From assembly GCA_937959275.1 (NCBI GenBank), contig CALGLU010000133.1, positions 1-37,411 on the forward strand: a stretch of DNA of 37,411 bases. The letters are read 5' to 3'. Each line of letters opens with the position of its first letter. Position 1 is the stretch's first letter. The position numbers and the translations under genes were made by a program. Shown here piece by piece: positions 9,263 to 20,982 of this stretch. The notes beneath the pieces are model-generated. The model searched no databases, was not told where the DNA came from, and saw only the letters and a program-made list of their open reading frames with translations. The DNA is from an uncultured Saprospiraceae bacterium (GTDB lineage Bacteria > Bacteroidota > Bacteroidia > Chitinophagales > Saprospiraceae).

Positions 9263-10330
9263 CTACCACCGAATCAAGGCACTGCCCCATGTGAACCCAC
9301 TACCAAAAGCCGCCAACACAATCAAATCACCTTCCTTTACTTTTCCTTGTTCCCATGCTTCACACAATGCAATTGGAATCGAAGCGGCAGTTGTGTTACC
9401 ATACTTTTGAATATTATTGAAAACTTGCTCATCATTGAGACCCGCCATTCGCTGGACAAATTGGCTAATTCGCAGATTCGCTTGATGCGGAACTAACAAA
9501 TCAATATCCGTGGATTTAAGACCCACTTCATCCAACGCTTCCAAAATGACTTCTGGAAATTTCTGTACTGCTTTTTTGAAAACAGCTTGGCCATTCATAT
9601 AGGGTGTATGAAACTTATTGTCAAGCATTTTTTGAGTAATAAAGATGTCACCCAATTTTGTATTAGTTACATCAAAACCAAACTTCTCCTCTTTGTCTTC
9701 ATGAAAATAGCCACCATGAGCTCCTGGACTTATCAATGCCAACTCTTCTGCCTTAGATCCATCGGAGTGAAGTTTTGTTGTTAACACTCCTTTATCATTA
9801 TCATCTGTTGGTTGTAAAACAACAGCTCCTGCTCCATCACCAAATATTACAGCTACTCCTCTACCCTCTGTTGTAAAATCAAGGCCCATTGAATGCTTTT
9901 CTGCACCAACAAGTAAGATGTTTTTGTACATCCCTGTTTTTATAAATTGATCCGCGACAGATAAGCCATAAATAAACCCTGAGCATTGATTTCGAATATC
10001 GAGAGCTCCAATTTCTGTCTTTTGAATGCCTAATTCTCTTTGAAGAAGGACCCCACAACCAGGGAAATAGTAATCAGGAGATAGTGTAGCAAAAACGATG
10101 AAATCAATATCCTCTTTCTGAATACCAGCTCTTTCAATCGCAATCTTTGACGCCTCGACTGCCATTGATGTTGTAGACTCTTCATGTTTCTTGGCAAATC
10201 GTCTTTCTTTGATTCCAGTTCTTTCTTGAATCCATTCATCTGTAGTATCCATGTACTCAGCTAGATCATCGTTAGTCACAACATTTTCAGGAACATAGAA
10301 ACCTATTCCCGCTATTTTTGAATTATACAT
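9263..10330 (-). CDS. fabH: Beta-ketoacyl-ACP synthase III (FabH family)
   Basis: This is a condensing enzyme of the FabH type, which starts fatty-acid chains from an acyl-CoA and malonyl-ACP. The catalytic triad is visible: C116 in RNQCSGFIYG, H282 in PHQANLRI and N312 in YGNTTAASIPIAL. DEWIQERTGIKERR (31-44) and FGDGAGAVVL (163-172) are further family motifs. I start at the ATG at 10330 (355 aa). A frame open to 10390 would add 20 residues unlike FabH, while MYNSKIAGIGFYVPENVV is a normal FabH N-terminus. At 355 residues it is somewhat longer than housekeeping FabH (about 320), so a specialised KAS III is possible. It leads the minus-strand run and is divergent from the sphingolipid operon. 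Confidence 0.9.
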   Translation of the reverse strand: MYNSKIAGIGFYVPENVVTNDDLAEYMDTTDEWIQERTGIKERRFAKKHEESTTSMAVEASKIAIERAGIQKEDIDFIVFATLSPDYYFPGCGVLLQRELGIQKTEIGALDIRNQCSGFIYGLSVADQFIKTGMYKNILLVGAEKHSMGLDFTTEGRGVAVIFGDGAGAVVLQPTDDNDKGVLTTKLHSDGSKAEELALISPGAHGGYFHEDKEEKFGFDVTNTKLGDIFITQKMLDNKFHTPYMNGQAVFKKAVQKFPEVILEALDEVGLKSTDIDLLVPHQANLRISQFVQRMAGLNDEQVFNNIQKYGNTTAASIPIALCEAWEQGKVKEGDLIVLAAFGSGFTWGSALIRW

Positions 10331-10939
10331 ATTCCTCAGGTTTGAAGAGACAATATACTGAAAATGAGCAAGCCAAATACACTTGGACAATTAATCTGAA
10401 ATCTCAACTCATCTAGACTCTATTGTCGAGTCGTAAACTGTCATTTATATTCACGTGTTAACTATTGACTGTTGTGAATTTATAGTTTAAAAAGGTGGTC
10501 CTAGTTTCTTATTCTAACGTAATTGAGAAGAAATGTATATAGGGTCAATTTTCAACATTTGCAATGAATAGTTCAATTTTATGTTTTGAGCTTTACAGCT
10601 TATTGATCCAGAATTCATAAACGTTTATCTTTGCAACACGATGAATGAACATTCTGAAATCAAAAGGGTTTAAAGGTTTTTAAATTTGGAGATTTCACTT
10701 AATGCTTATACATATACCACTTATAACTCATTGATTGTCTGCAAGTTGAAATAATTTTAGTTAAACTTCTATTCAATTTGAGGCATCAATGAATTAAGGT
10801 TTTTTACAATATTTTGTGTTTTGACTAGGGTAATCATATAAAGTTGTCGTTATACATACAGAACCATCTATTCACATGGAAAGTCAAACAAATTTCTTAA
10901 TGAGGTTCTCTTGAACTTAAATTTTTAGTGAAGATCATA
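10331..10939. other. Divergent intergenic region between fabH and the lipid operon
   Basis: About 600 AT-rich bases lie between two divergent transcription units. A clear candidate plus-strand promoter sits in the middle (separate entry). A ten-codon frame, ATG at 10641 to the TAA at 10671-10673, follows that promoter but is too short to call a gene. I see no tRNA, no repeat and no strong hairpin. Confidence 0.5.
10603..10633 (+). promoter_or_regulatory. Candidate Bacteroidota-type promoter for the lipid operon
   Basis: TTG at 10603-10605 (within tattga) is followed after 20 bases by TATCTTTG at 10626-10633, an exact fit to the -7 consensus TAnnTTTG. It continues into GCAACACG, typical of the start region. 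Transcription would begin near 10640, leaving a leader of about 300 bases before the ATG at 10940. No equally good match occurs closer to the gene. The assignment rests on consensus and position only. Confidence 0.45.
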
Positions 10940-13513
10940 ATGAACAAAAGCTATCACTTTATCAATCGATTATTGTTAGTTATAACAGGTTTAATTGTAG
11001 CTATTGGCAGTATCTCAAGTCAAGATGTTACGATTATTACTGGAAAAGTAGTCGACAAATTCAACAAGCAAGCTTTGCCGTTTGTCGATGTATATTTTAA
11101 GGAATCCAATGTAGGCGCTTCAACTGATTTAGATGGCTTGTTTCGTATTGACACACGATATGCGACTGACTCCATTACAGCAACGTTTATTGGTTATAAA
11201 CCAGTTACGGTGGCCATTCAGAAGAATGTTCGTAAGCAAACAATCAATTTTGAACTCGCAAGTTCTTCCATCGTCATTGAAGGAGCAGTTGTCACCGCTA
11301 AAAACAAAAGGTATCGAAAGAAAAATAATCCTGCTGTTGAGCTCATCAAAAAAGTCATGGATAATAAGAGCGAAAACCGCCTAAAAGGGCAAGATTACTA
11401 CAGTTTTAGTAAGCATGAAACAATAGAGCTAGATGTTAATAATTTAACTGATCAGCTTAAGGAGAAAAAAGTCATGCAAAGCATGGATTTTATTTTCGAT
11501 TATATCGATACATCTGAAGTCAATGGTAAATTATTCCTGCCAATATTTCTCAAAGAGACGATAGCTGATGTCTACTACCGAAAAAGGACAAACACTGAAA
11601 AACAGCATCGTAAAGCTGTGCGATACACGGAGTTTGATGATCTAATCGATGACAAAAGTATTGATGGGATTACAGATGTTCTTTATCAAGATGTTGATAT
11701 TTATGATAATCGGATATTCATTTTGGGGAGCCAATTCCAAAGTCCCTTGGCAAGAGTTGGGATTGACTTTTACAGGTATTACATTAAGGACACTATTTCG
11801 TATAAGGGAGATAGTGTCATTGTTATGAATTTTATCCCTAAAAACAAATTAACAAAGGGGTTTACGGGTGAAATGTATATAGCACATCAGGATAATTATT
11901 TTGTCAAAAAAGTAGAGCTAGGCATCATTAACGGCATCAGTCTTAATTTTGTAAGAGATCTAAAAATTGAGCAAGAATATGAGCGCTTTGATAAGTCTTT
12001 TGTACTCGTTAAAGACAAGATCACAGTTGACTATTCATTAAGTGAAAATGGGCTTGGTTTCTATGGAAATAAAGATGTAGTGTACAAAGACTATTCTTTT
12101 GACCCACCTGAAGATGAGGGAGTTTTTAGCGGGCCCGATAATATTGTTGATGCCCCCGACACCTATGAAAGAGATGAGAGTTATTGGGCTATGAATCGAT
12201 TTGAGCCTTTGGAAGAAAATAAATTGAAGGCCTATGAAATGATTGATTCCCTTAACAATAACCCTACGTTCAAGAAAATAAAATTTGGTGTCAAGATCTT
12301 AACGACAGGCTATATTCCAGCTGGCATTATTGATATTGGCCCCTTACCAACTTTTTTCAGTGCAAATCAGGTAGAAGGTGCTCGATTCAAACTAGCTGCT
12401 GAAACATCTCATAGTTGGAATCAAAAAATGAGACTGGGTGGTTATACTGCCTATGGTTTAAAAGATAAGAGATACAAATATTCAATGTTTGGGATCTATT
12501 CATTTACAGATGATTTTAAAGCGAACCCTCGGAAATACATCTATTTGGAGCATGCGAACGATGTGAATTTTCCAGGTGTGGATCTTGATTTTATTAAAGG
12601 TGATAATGTGCTATTATCTATCAGAAGAGGCATCGCAGATAAAATGATCTTTAATCGATTTACAAAGTTTGAGTACGTCAATGAAGGTGGATATTTCGAC
12701 TATACCTTTACACTTAGAAAAGATGAACGTAAACCACACGGCAATCTTGTACTCCCCTTTTTAGATGGTGACACACCCAGTACTCTAAATGAAATAAATT
12801 CGGTTGAAGCAGGATTTACCCTTCGCTTTGCTCCTAATGAACAATTTTTACAAGGTCGCCAATACAGGACCCCTGTTTTTACGAAGTTTCCAGTACTGAC
12901 CGTATCCTATCGAGCAGGATTAAAGGTACTCGGTGGAGAATATAGTTATCATAGGGTCTCTGCGAATTTGTTTAAAAAGTTTAATCTGTCAGTCTTTGGA
13001 CATAGTCTATTTGAAATAGAAGGAGGTAAGATATTTGGGAAAGATTTACCCTATATACTTTTGGAAATACCAAGGGCGAATCAAACGTATGCCTATCAAC
13101 TCAGATCTTATAATATGATGAACTTCATGGAGTTCGCCACTGATCAATATCTTGAGACAAGTATTCAGCACTTTTTTGCTGGATTCTTCACCTATAGAAT
13201 TCCGCTAATTAAAAAATTAAAGCTTAGAGAAGTCGTTTCTGCTAAACTTATTTATGGCAGATTTACGGATAAAAACAACCCTGAATTAAACCCCCAACTA
13301 CCTCAATTTCAATCAAACGTAGATGGAATCCCTGAGACTTATTCATTAGCTGGAACTCCATATATAGAGGTCAGTGCAGGTTTGTATAATATTTTCAAAA
13401 TATTCAGAGTCGACATCGTCAAGCGATTAACTTATTTAGATAATCCCTCAATTCCTGAATTATTTGGTGTAAAAGGTATGGGGATTAGAGCCCGTTTTAA
13501 AGTAGACTTTTAA
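10940..13513 (+). CDS. DUF5686 outer-membrane protein with carboxypeptidase-regulatory-like domain
   Basis: The protein has 857 residues when started at ATG 10940; a GTG at 10928 in frame would only add four residues ahead of a clear signal peptide (residues 1-28, ending SISSQ). Residues ~32-105 form a CarboxypepD_reg-like beta domain (ITGKVVDKFNKQALPFVDV, GASTDLDGLFRID), the type that often precedes outer-membrane barrels in Bacteroidota. The rest resembles the DUF5686 family, with a C-terminal region rich in alternating aromatic beta-strands that ends in a Phe residue, as barrel proteins do. Its biochemical role is unknown. It is separated from the CDP-alcohol transferase gene by 12 bases, so a role in surface lipid handling or export is possible, but that is only inference from position. 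Confidence 0.85.
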   Translation: MNKSYHFINRLLLVITGLIVAIGSISSQDVTIITGKVVDKFNKQALPFVDVYFKESNVGASTDLDGLFRIDTRYATDSITATFIGYKPVTVAIQKNVRKQTINFELASSSIVIEGAVVTAKNKRYRKKNNPAVELIKKVMDNKSENRLKGQDYYSFSKHETIELDVNNLTDQLKEKKVMQSMDFIFDYIDTSEVNGKLFLPIFLKETIADVYYRKRTNTEKQHRKAVRYTEFDDLIDDKSIDGITDVLYQDVDIYDNRIFILGSQFQSPLARVGIDFYRYYIKDTISYKGDSVIVMNFIPKNKLTKGFTGEMYIAHQDNYFVKKVELGIINGISLNFVRDLKIEQEYERFDKSFVLVKDKITVDYSLSENGLGFYGNKDVVYKDYSFDPPEDEGVFSGPDNIVDAPDTYERDESYWAMNRFEPLEENKLKAYEMIDSLNNNPTFKKIKFGVKILTTGYIPAGIIDIGPLPTFFSANQVEGARFKLAAETSHSWNQKMRLGGYTAYGLKDKRYKYSMFGIYSFTDDFKANPRKYIYLEHANDVNFPGVDLDFIKGDNVLLSIRRGIADKMIFNRFTKFEYVNEGGYFDYTFTLRKDERKPHGNLVLPFLDGDTPSTLNEINSVEAGFTLRFAPNEQFLQGRQYRTPVFTKFPVLTVSYRAGLKVLGGEYSYHRVSANLFKKFNLSVFGHSLFEIEGGKIFGKDLPYILLEIPRANQTYAYQLRSYNMMNFMEFATDQYLETSIQHFFAGFFTYRIPLIKKLKLREVVSAKLIYGRFTDKNNPELNPQLPQFQSNVDGIPETYSLAGTPYIEVSAGLYNIFKIFRVDIVKRLTYLDNPSIPELFGVKGMGIRARFKVDF

Positions 13514-13525
13514 TAACTTTGTGGT

Positions 13526-14224
13526 ATGACATGGAAAGACAGTGCACAACAGATGGTTTATACTCTTATAAATCCTGTTATCCAGCTTTTTATCAAAGTT
13601 GGGGTCACTCCTAATATGATCACCTTTTTTGGGTTTGTATTAAATCTAGCGGCAACAATTGTATTTATTTTTGGCGCGGAATATGGAGATCGATCTAATC
13701 ACAATTATGTGGGTATCGCTGGTTTCATTATTCTCTTTGCAGGATTGATGGATATGTTAGATGGTCGACTGGCTCGATTAGGCAATATGGCTAACAAATA
13801 TGGTGCACTTTATGATTCAGTTGTAGATCGCTTTAGTGAGATGTATATGTTTCTAGGCATCTGCTATTATTTAGTATCTCATGATTACTTTTTAAGTTCA
13901 ATTTTCGCTTTTATTGCAATGATTGGCTCAATCATGGTAAGTTACACAAGGGCAAGGTCTGAGGGATTAGGTGTAGATTGCAGTGTTGGTATTATGCAGC
14001 GACCAGAGAGAATATTGATCGTTGGAATATCTGCCATTCTTTGCGCGATTACGTCAAACATCATCGGCTATGACTTTAAAATTGATGTTGATTTGTTACC
14101 GTTTCCATTATTTGAAACAATTTCTGTTTTCACTTTTCCTCTTTTCATTTTAGCAATTGGAGCAAATATGACTGCTTACAGACGGCTTATGTATGCAAGG
14201 GACCAACTCTCTAAAACAGCATAA
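13526..14224 (+). CDS. CDP-alcohol phosphatidyltransferase, probable phosphatidylinositol-phosphate synthase
   Basis: This integral membrane enzyme (232 aa, about six hydrophobic segments) carries the complete CDP-alcohol phosphotransferase signature: D76xxD79G80xxA83R84, then G93xxxD97xxxD101. The family transfers a phosphatidyl group from CDP-diacylglycerol to an alcohol. Here the likely acceptor is inositol phosphate, giving phosphatidylinositol phosphate, because an inositol-phosphate synthase and a PgpA-type phosphatase lie in the same operon. That is the arrangement described for inositol lipid synthesis in gut Bacteroides (recalled, not checked). The alternative products phosphatidylglycerophosphate or phosphatidylserine cannot be excluded from sequence alone. 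The gene starts 12 bases after the preceding stop; a TAACTTTG at 13514-13521 just before the ATG resembles a -7 element but lacks a -33 partner. Confidence 0.87.
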   Translation: MTWKDSAQQMVYTLINPVIQLFIKVGVTPNMITFFGFVLNLAATIVFIFGAEYGDRSNHNYVGIAGFIILFAGLMDMLDGRLARLGNMANKYGALYDSVVDRFSEMYMFLGICYYLVSHDYFLSSIFAFIAMIGSIMVSYTRARSEGLGVDCSVGIMQRPERILIVGISAILCAITSNIIGYDFKIDVDLLPFPLFETISVFTFPLFILAIGANMTAYRRLMYARDQLSKTA

Positions 14225-14226
14225 GG

Positions 14227-14754
14227 ATGATTTCAGATATTCAAAAAGAAGAGTACCAAGATCTTGGCTTATCAGGATTGCCAGACCACTATCCAAGTCC
14301 AACGAAGACAGATAAACTTCTTTTTTATATTCAACGAAACCATAACTTAAATACTGTCATTTATGAAGTCAACTACACGGCTCAAAGCGAGCAAATAAAT
14401 CGTAACTATCCAATGCATGCGTATTGGTTGAAATACACAGCTGGAGGTGAGATTGAAGAGCTAAATTATTACCAGAATAAAATGGCTTATGGCTATGATT
14501 CGCGGCAACTCAGCTCTAATTCTTTTTCATTTAATTTTGTTTCGTATAAAGAATTGACTTTATATGTAGGGCTCAATAAAAATGATAACTATCATGTCTG
14601 CTGTTCGATCAATCAAGAAATGTCCGTGTTAAATAATATCTATGTTTACGCAGAAGAACTCGGCGTATTTCCTAATGTAAAGTTCATAGAGCTTTTCGGT
14701 ACACATCTGAAAACACAAGAACCTACATATCAAAGAATTAATATAGATTCATGA
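14227..14754 (+). CDS. DUF4833-like protein of unknown function
   Basis: This 175-residue protein is soluble, with no signal peptide or membrane span. The pattern KLLFYIQRNHNLNTVIYEVN, followed by MHAYWLKYTAGGEIEELN and a later AYG, is what I recall for the DUF4833 family, for which no activity is known to me. Two adjacent cysteines (VCCS) occur near residue 125. It starts two bases after the CDP-alcohol transferase gene and overlaps the hydroxylase gene by four bases (ATGA), so it is almost certainly translated with the lipid genes. A partner or accessory role in inositol-lipid synthesis is inference from this position alone. Confidence 0.75.
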   Translation: MISDIQKEEYQDLGLSGLPDHYPSPTKTDKLLFYIQRNHNLNTVIYEVNYTAQSEQINRNYPMHAYWLKYTAGGEIEELNYYQNKMAYGYDSRQLSSNSFSFNFVSYKELTLYVGLNKNDNYHVCCSINQEMSVLNNIYVYAEELGVFPNVKFIELFGTHLKTQEPTYQRINIDS

Positions 14755-15409
14755 AACAGCTATATGTGTCAAATAGTGAAACGTCTACTAGGATGTTTCG
14801 CAGCAATATTATAGAAGCGCTTTCAAAGGTTCACTTTACTGTGCCTCTCATTATATTTATTCCAGTCATTCTTTATTGCACATATCAAGCTTTTATCTCC
14901 CCTGAATTAACGTTACTATCAGGGCTTCTCTTTTTTGGTTTAGGACTTATCATTTGGACACTAACAGAATATGTTATGCATCGGTTTATATTTCATTATG
15001 AGCCAAAAAGCAAAATAGGAAAGCGCTTACATTTTATATTTCATGGTGTGCATCATGACTATCCAAAAGATAAGTTGCGATTAGTTTTACCTCCAATAGT
15101 GAGTATCCCTCTGGCTAGTTTCTTTTATGCAATATATGCCAACATCATAAGGGGGGATGAATTTTATGCTTTTTTTGCTGCATTCATTCTAGGTTATTTG
15201 TTTTATGATATGACTCACTATGCCATCCATCATTTTCAATTTAAAGGCAAATTATGGGATGTTTTAAAAACACAGCATTTAAAACATCATTATGTTTATC
15301 CAGATAAAGGCTTTGGTGTTACAAGTCCTGTCTGGGATAAAGTAGCACAAACAGAATTTGAAGAAGAAAAAAATAAACCATCTAAATCAGCTTATCTCAA
15401 AACTTCAAA

Positions 15410-15413
<4 letters not shown>
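14751..15413 (+). CDS. FA2H/SCS7-like sphingolipid fatty-acid 2-hydroxylase (sterol desaturase superfamily)
   Basis: This 220-residue di-iron membrane enzyme would add a 2-hydroxyl group to the N-acyl chain of (dihydro)ceramide. The histidine clusters are complete: H77xxxxH82 in EYVMHRFIFH, HGVHH (98-102), HYAIHH (156-161) and HLKHH (176-180). The order and surrounding residues (RLVLPP at 110-115, YDMTHYAIHH at 152-161, KGFGVTSPVWD at 186-196) follow eukaryotic FA2H/Scs7 closely and other sterol-desaturase members less well. The cytochrome b5 domain found at the N-terminus of yeast and human enzymes is absent, so a separate electron donor is needed. Gene overlaps of four bases on both sides tie it to the operon. 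Hydroxylation of the sphingoid base is a less likely alternative. Confidence 0.86.
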
Positions 15414-18663
<3,250 letters not shown>

Positions 18664-18668
18664 ATACT

Positions 18669-19655
18669 ATGTCTAAAATTCTGATCACTGGAGCAAGTGG
18701 ATTTGTCGGTTCATGGATTATAGCGGAAGCATTGACTCGAGATCTTGAGGTTTATGCAGGCATAAGAGCTACAAGTGACAAGAGGTATTTAAAAGATAAA
18801 CGGATCAACTTTATAGATCTAGCTTATAAGGAAGAGAAGACATTACATGAACAGCTAGCTGATTCAAAATTTGACTACATCATTCATAATGCAGGAGTTG
18901 TCAGAGCACTAGAGTCACAGACATTTTATGATGTTAATTGCAATTACACAAAGAGCCTCATTGATGCATTGCAACTGACAAAAACTCATCCTGCCAAGTT
19001 CACCTATATGAGCAGTTTAGCTGCTTGTGGATCAGCGCCGAATCTGCCAGATCATCGGATCACAGGAGATATCAAAATGAAGCCTCCTACCCATTATGGG
19101 AAAAGTAAAAAATGTGCTGAAGACTATTTGAAACAGTCTCCTCTACCTTATATCATTTTACGGCCAACGGCAGTCTATGGTCCAAGAGATAAAGACATTT
19201 TAAAATTATTTAAGGGGATTAAGCTTGGCATCGCGCCGCTTATTGGCAGCAAACAATCAAAATTAAGCTTCATTTATGTAAAAGACCTGGCACGATTAGT
19301 CTTAGACAGTACACTTTCCGAAATTAATAATAAGGTCTATCCTGTCAGTGATGGAGAGGAATATATAGGTAATGATTTTCACAAAACAGTTGCGGCAACA
19401 ATGAATAAAAGGGCGATTTACCCTAGAATCCCGATGCCTGTCATAGCAGGTATTGCAAGATTGACTCAACTCAAAAGTCGGTTGACAAAAGTGCCTGACA
19501 CCCTTGACGTAGATAAAGTAAATGAATTAAAGGCGAGAAACTGGGTCTGCGACATCACAGAGTTAAAAAAAGATTTTAATTTCGCCCCCCATTCGAGCTT
19601 AGAGCAATCTCTAAGTGAGACATATACATGGTATAACAAGCATAATTGGATATAA
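18669..19655 (+). CDS. Extended SDR (NAD-dependent epimerase family), probable ceramide/ketosphinganine reductase CerR-like
   Basis: This is a 328-residue Rossmann enzyme of the extended short-chain dehydrogenase type. ITGASGFVG (6-14) binds the nucleotide, MSSLAACG (114-121) carries the active-site serine, and Y143GKSK147 gives the catalytic Tyr and Lys. LRPTAVYGPRD (164-174) is the usual extended-SDR segment. Bacterial ceramide pathways use such a protein (CerR) to reduce the 3-keto group after or before N-acylation. Its place directly after spt and the GNAT gene fits that exactly. On sequence alone it could also be a sugar-nucleotide epimerase or another NAD(P)H reductase. The gap to the preceding stop is five bases. 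Confidence 0.8.
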   Translation: MSKILITGASGFVGSWIIAEALTRDLEVYAGIRATSDKRYLKDKRINFIDLAYKEEKTLHEQLADSKFDYIIHNAGVVRALESQTFYDVNCNYTKSLIDALQLTKTHPAKFTYMSSLAACGSAPNLPDHRITGDIKMKPPTHYGKSKKCAEDYLKQSPLPYIILRPTAVYGPRDKDILKLFKGIKLGIAPLIGSKQSKLSFIYVKDLARLVLDSTLSEINNKVYPVSDGEEYIGNDFHKTVAATMNKRAIYPRIPMPVIAGIARLTQLKSRLTKVPDTLDVDKVNELKARNWVCDITELKKDFNFAPHSSLEQSLSETYTWYNKHNWI

Positions 19656-19671
19656 ATATTAATAGTAGAAT

Positions 19672-20982
19672 ATGGCAGACGTGAAAGCAAGACCAGCAAC
19701 TGGCAAATTAGGTATACTGACCCCAGGTTTAGGAGCAGTAGCGACAACATTTATAGCAGGTTGTATCGCCGTCCGAAAAGGACTTGGCCAACCTATAGGT
19801 GCATTGACACAAATGGGGACGATCAGACTCGGTAAGAGAACAGAAAATAGAAAGCCTCACATTAAAGATGTGGTACCCATTGCGGATCTGAATGATGTTG
19901 CATTTGGAGGATGGGATCTCTTTGAAGATAACGTCTATGAAGCAGCAACAAATGCCCAGGTGCTCGATCAGCGCTTGTTAGATCAAATCAAAGATGAGCT
20001 CTCGGCTATCAAACCAATGAAGGCGGTCTTTGATAAGAATTATGTCAAGCGTCTCGAGGGCCCAAATGTGAAGACAGGAACGACTAAAATGGATTTAGCT
20101 GAGCAATTGATGGAAGATATCAAGCGCTTCAAAGAAGTAAATAATTGTGACCGAGTTGTCATGGTTTGGTGTGGATCAACAGAAATCTATATAGAAGAAG
20201 GTGATGTACATCAGACAGTCGCCTCTCTTGAGGAAGGATTGCGAAATAACGATCCAGACATCGCACCTAGTATGATCTATGCCTATGCAGCCGTAAAAAT
20301 GGGTGTTCCCTATGCTAATGGTGCGCCTAACTTATCCTGTGATGTGCCTGCCATGATTGAACTAGCAAATCAGACAAACACACCGATCGCCGGAAAAGAT
20401 TTTAAGACGGGACAGACATTAATGAAAACGATTTTAGCGCCGGGTCTCAAAGCGAGATATTTAGGTATTGATGGTTGGTTTTCAACAAACATATTAGGTA
20501 ACAGAGATGGCGAAGTACTAGACGATCCTGATAACTTTAAAACAAAAGAAGTCTCCAAACTTGGAGTCCTAGAGCAAATACTTGAGCCAGACTTGCACAA
20601 AGAACTTTACGGAGATATGTACCATAAAGTTCGTATTAACTATTACCCACCTAGAGGTGACAATAAAGAAGGCTGGGATAATATTGATATCAAAGGATGG
20701 TTAGGCTATCCCATGCAGATCAAAGTGGATTTTCTTTGCCGTGATTCGATTTTAGCAGCGCCGTTGGTATTAGATCTTGCCTTACTGCTCGATCTTGCTA
20801 AACGGGCAGATATGAAAGGTATCCAAGAATGGTTGTCCTTTTACCTAAAGTCTCCGCAAACGGCCAAAGGCTTATACCCTCAGCATGATTTATTCAAGCA
20901 ATTCGAAAAACTAAAGAATACGATTCGACACATTGGTGGCGAAGACATTATTACACATCTTGGACTAGATTATTACGAATAG
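19672..20982 (+). CDS. ino1: Inositol-3-phosphate synthase (MIPS, Ino1 family)
   Basis: It converts glucose 6-phosphate to inositol phosphate through an NAD-dependent oxidation, cyclisation and reduction. The 436 residues begin with a variant dinucleotide motif (LTPGLGAVATTFIAG, 16-30). They contain the family hallmarks VPYANGAPNLSCDVPAM, AGKDFKTGQTLMKTILAPG and STNILGNRDGEVL, whose Lys and Asp residues line the active site. Length is between the short actinobacterial/archaeal forms and the ~530-residue eukaryotic ones. It is 16 bases after the SDR gene and directly abuts pgpA (stop followed at once by ATG), so inositol phosphate is made in the same operon as the enzymes that would attach it to lipid. 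Confidence 0.93.
   Translation: MADVKARPATGKLGILTPGLGAVATTFIAGCIAVRKGLGQPIGALTQMGTIRLGKRTENRKPHIKDVVPIADLNDVAFGGWDLFEDNVYEAATNAQVLDQRLLDQIKDELSAIKPMKAVFDKNYVKRLEGPNVKTGTTKMDLAEQLMEDIKRFKEVNNCDRVVMVWCGSTEIYIEEGDVHQTVASLEEGLRNNDPDIAPSMIYAYAAVKMGVPYANGAPNLSCDVPAMIELANQTNTPIAGKDFKTGQTLMKTILAPGLKARYLGIDGWFSTNILGNRDGEVLDDPDNFKTKEVSKLGVLEQILEPDLHKELYGDMYHKVRINYYPPRGDNKEGWDNIDIKGWLGYPMQIKVDFLCRDSILAAPLVLDLALLLDLAKRADMKGIQEWLSFYLKSPQTAKGLYPQHDLFKQFEKLKNTIRHIGGEDIITHLGLDYYE

Noticed and set aside
10331-10390. N-terminal extension of the FabH-like protein to 10390
   Set aside because: The additional 20 residues do not resemble any FabH start; the ATG at 10330 gives the normal beginning MYNSKIAGIGFYVPENVV.
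13514-13521. TAACTTTG, an exact TAnnTTTG match just before the CDP-alcohol transferase gene
   Set aside because: No -33 TTG lies about 20 bases upstream, transcription would start at or after the ATG, and the gene is only 12 bases from the preceding stop. Probably chance in AT-rich DNA.
20370-20600. Minus-strand frames inside ino1 and other lipid genes
   Set aside because: They lie wholly within strongly conserved plus-strand genes and encode no recognisable protein.
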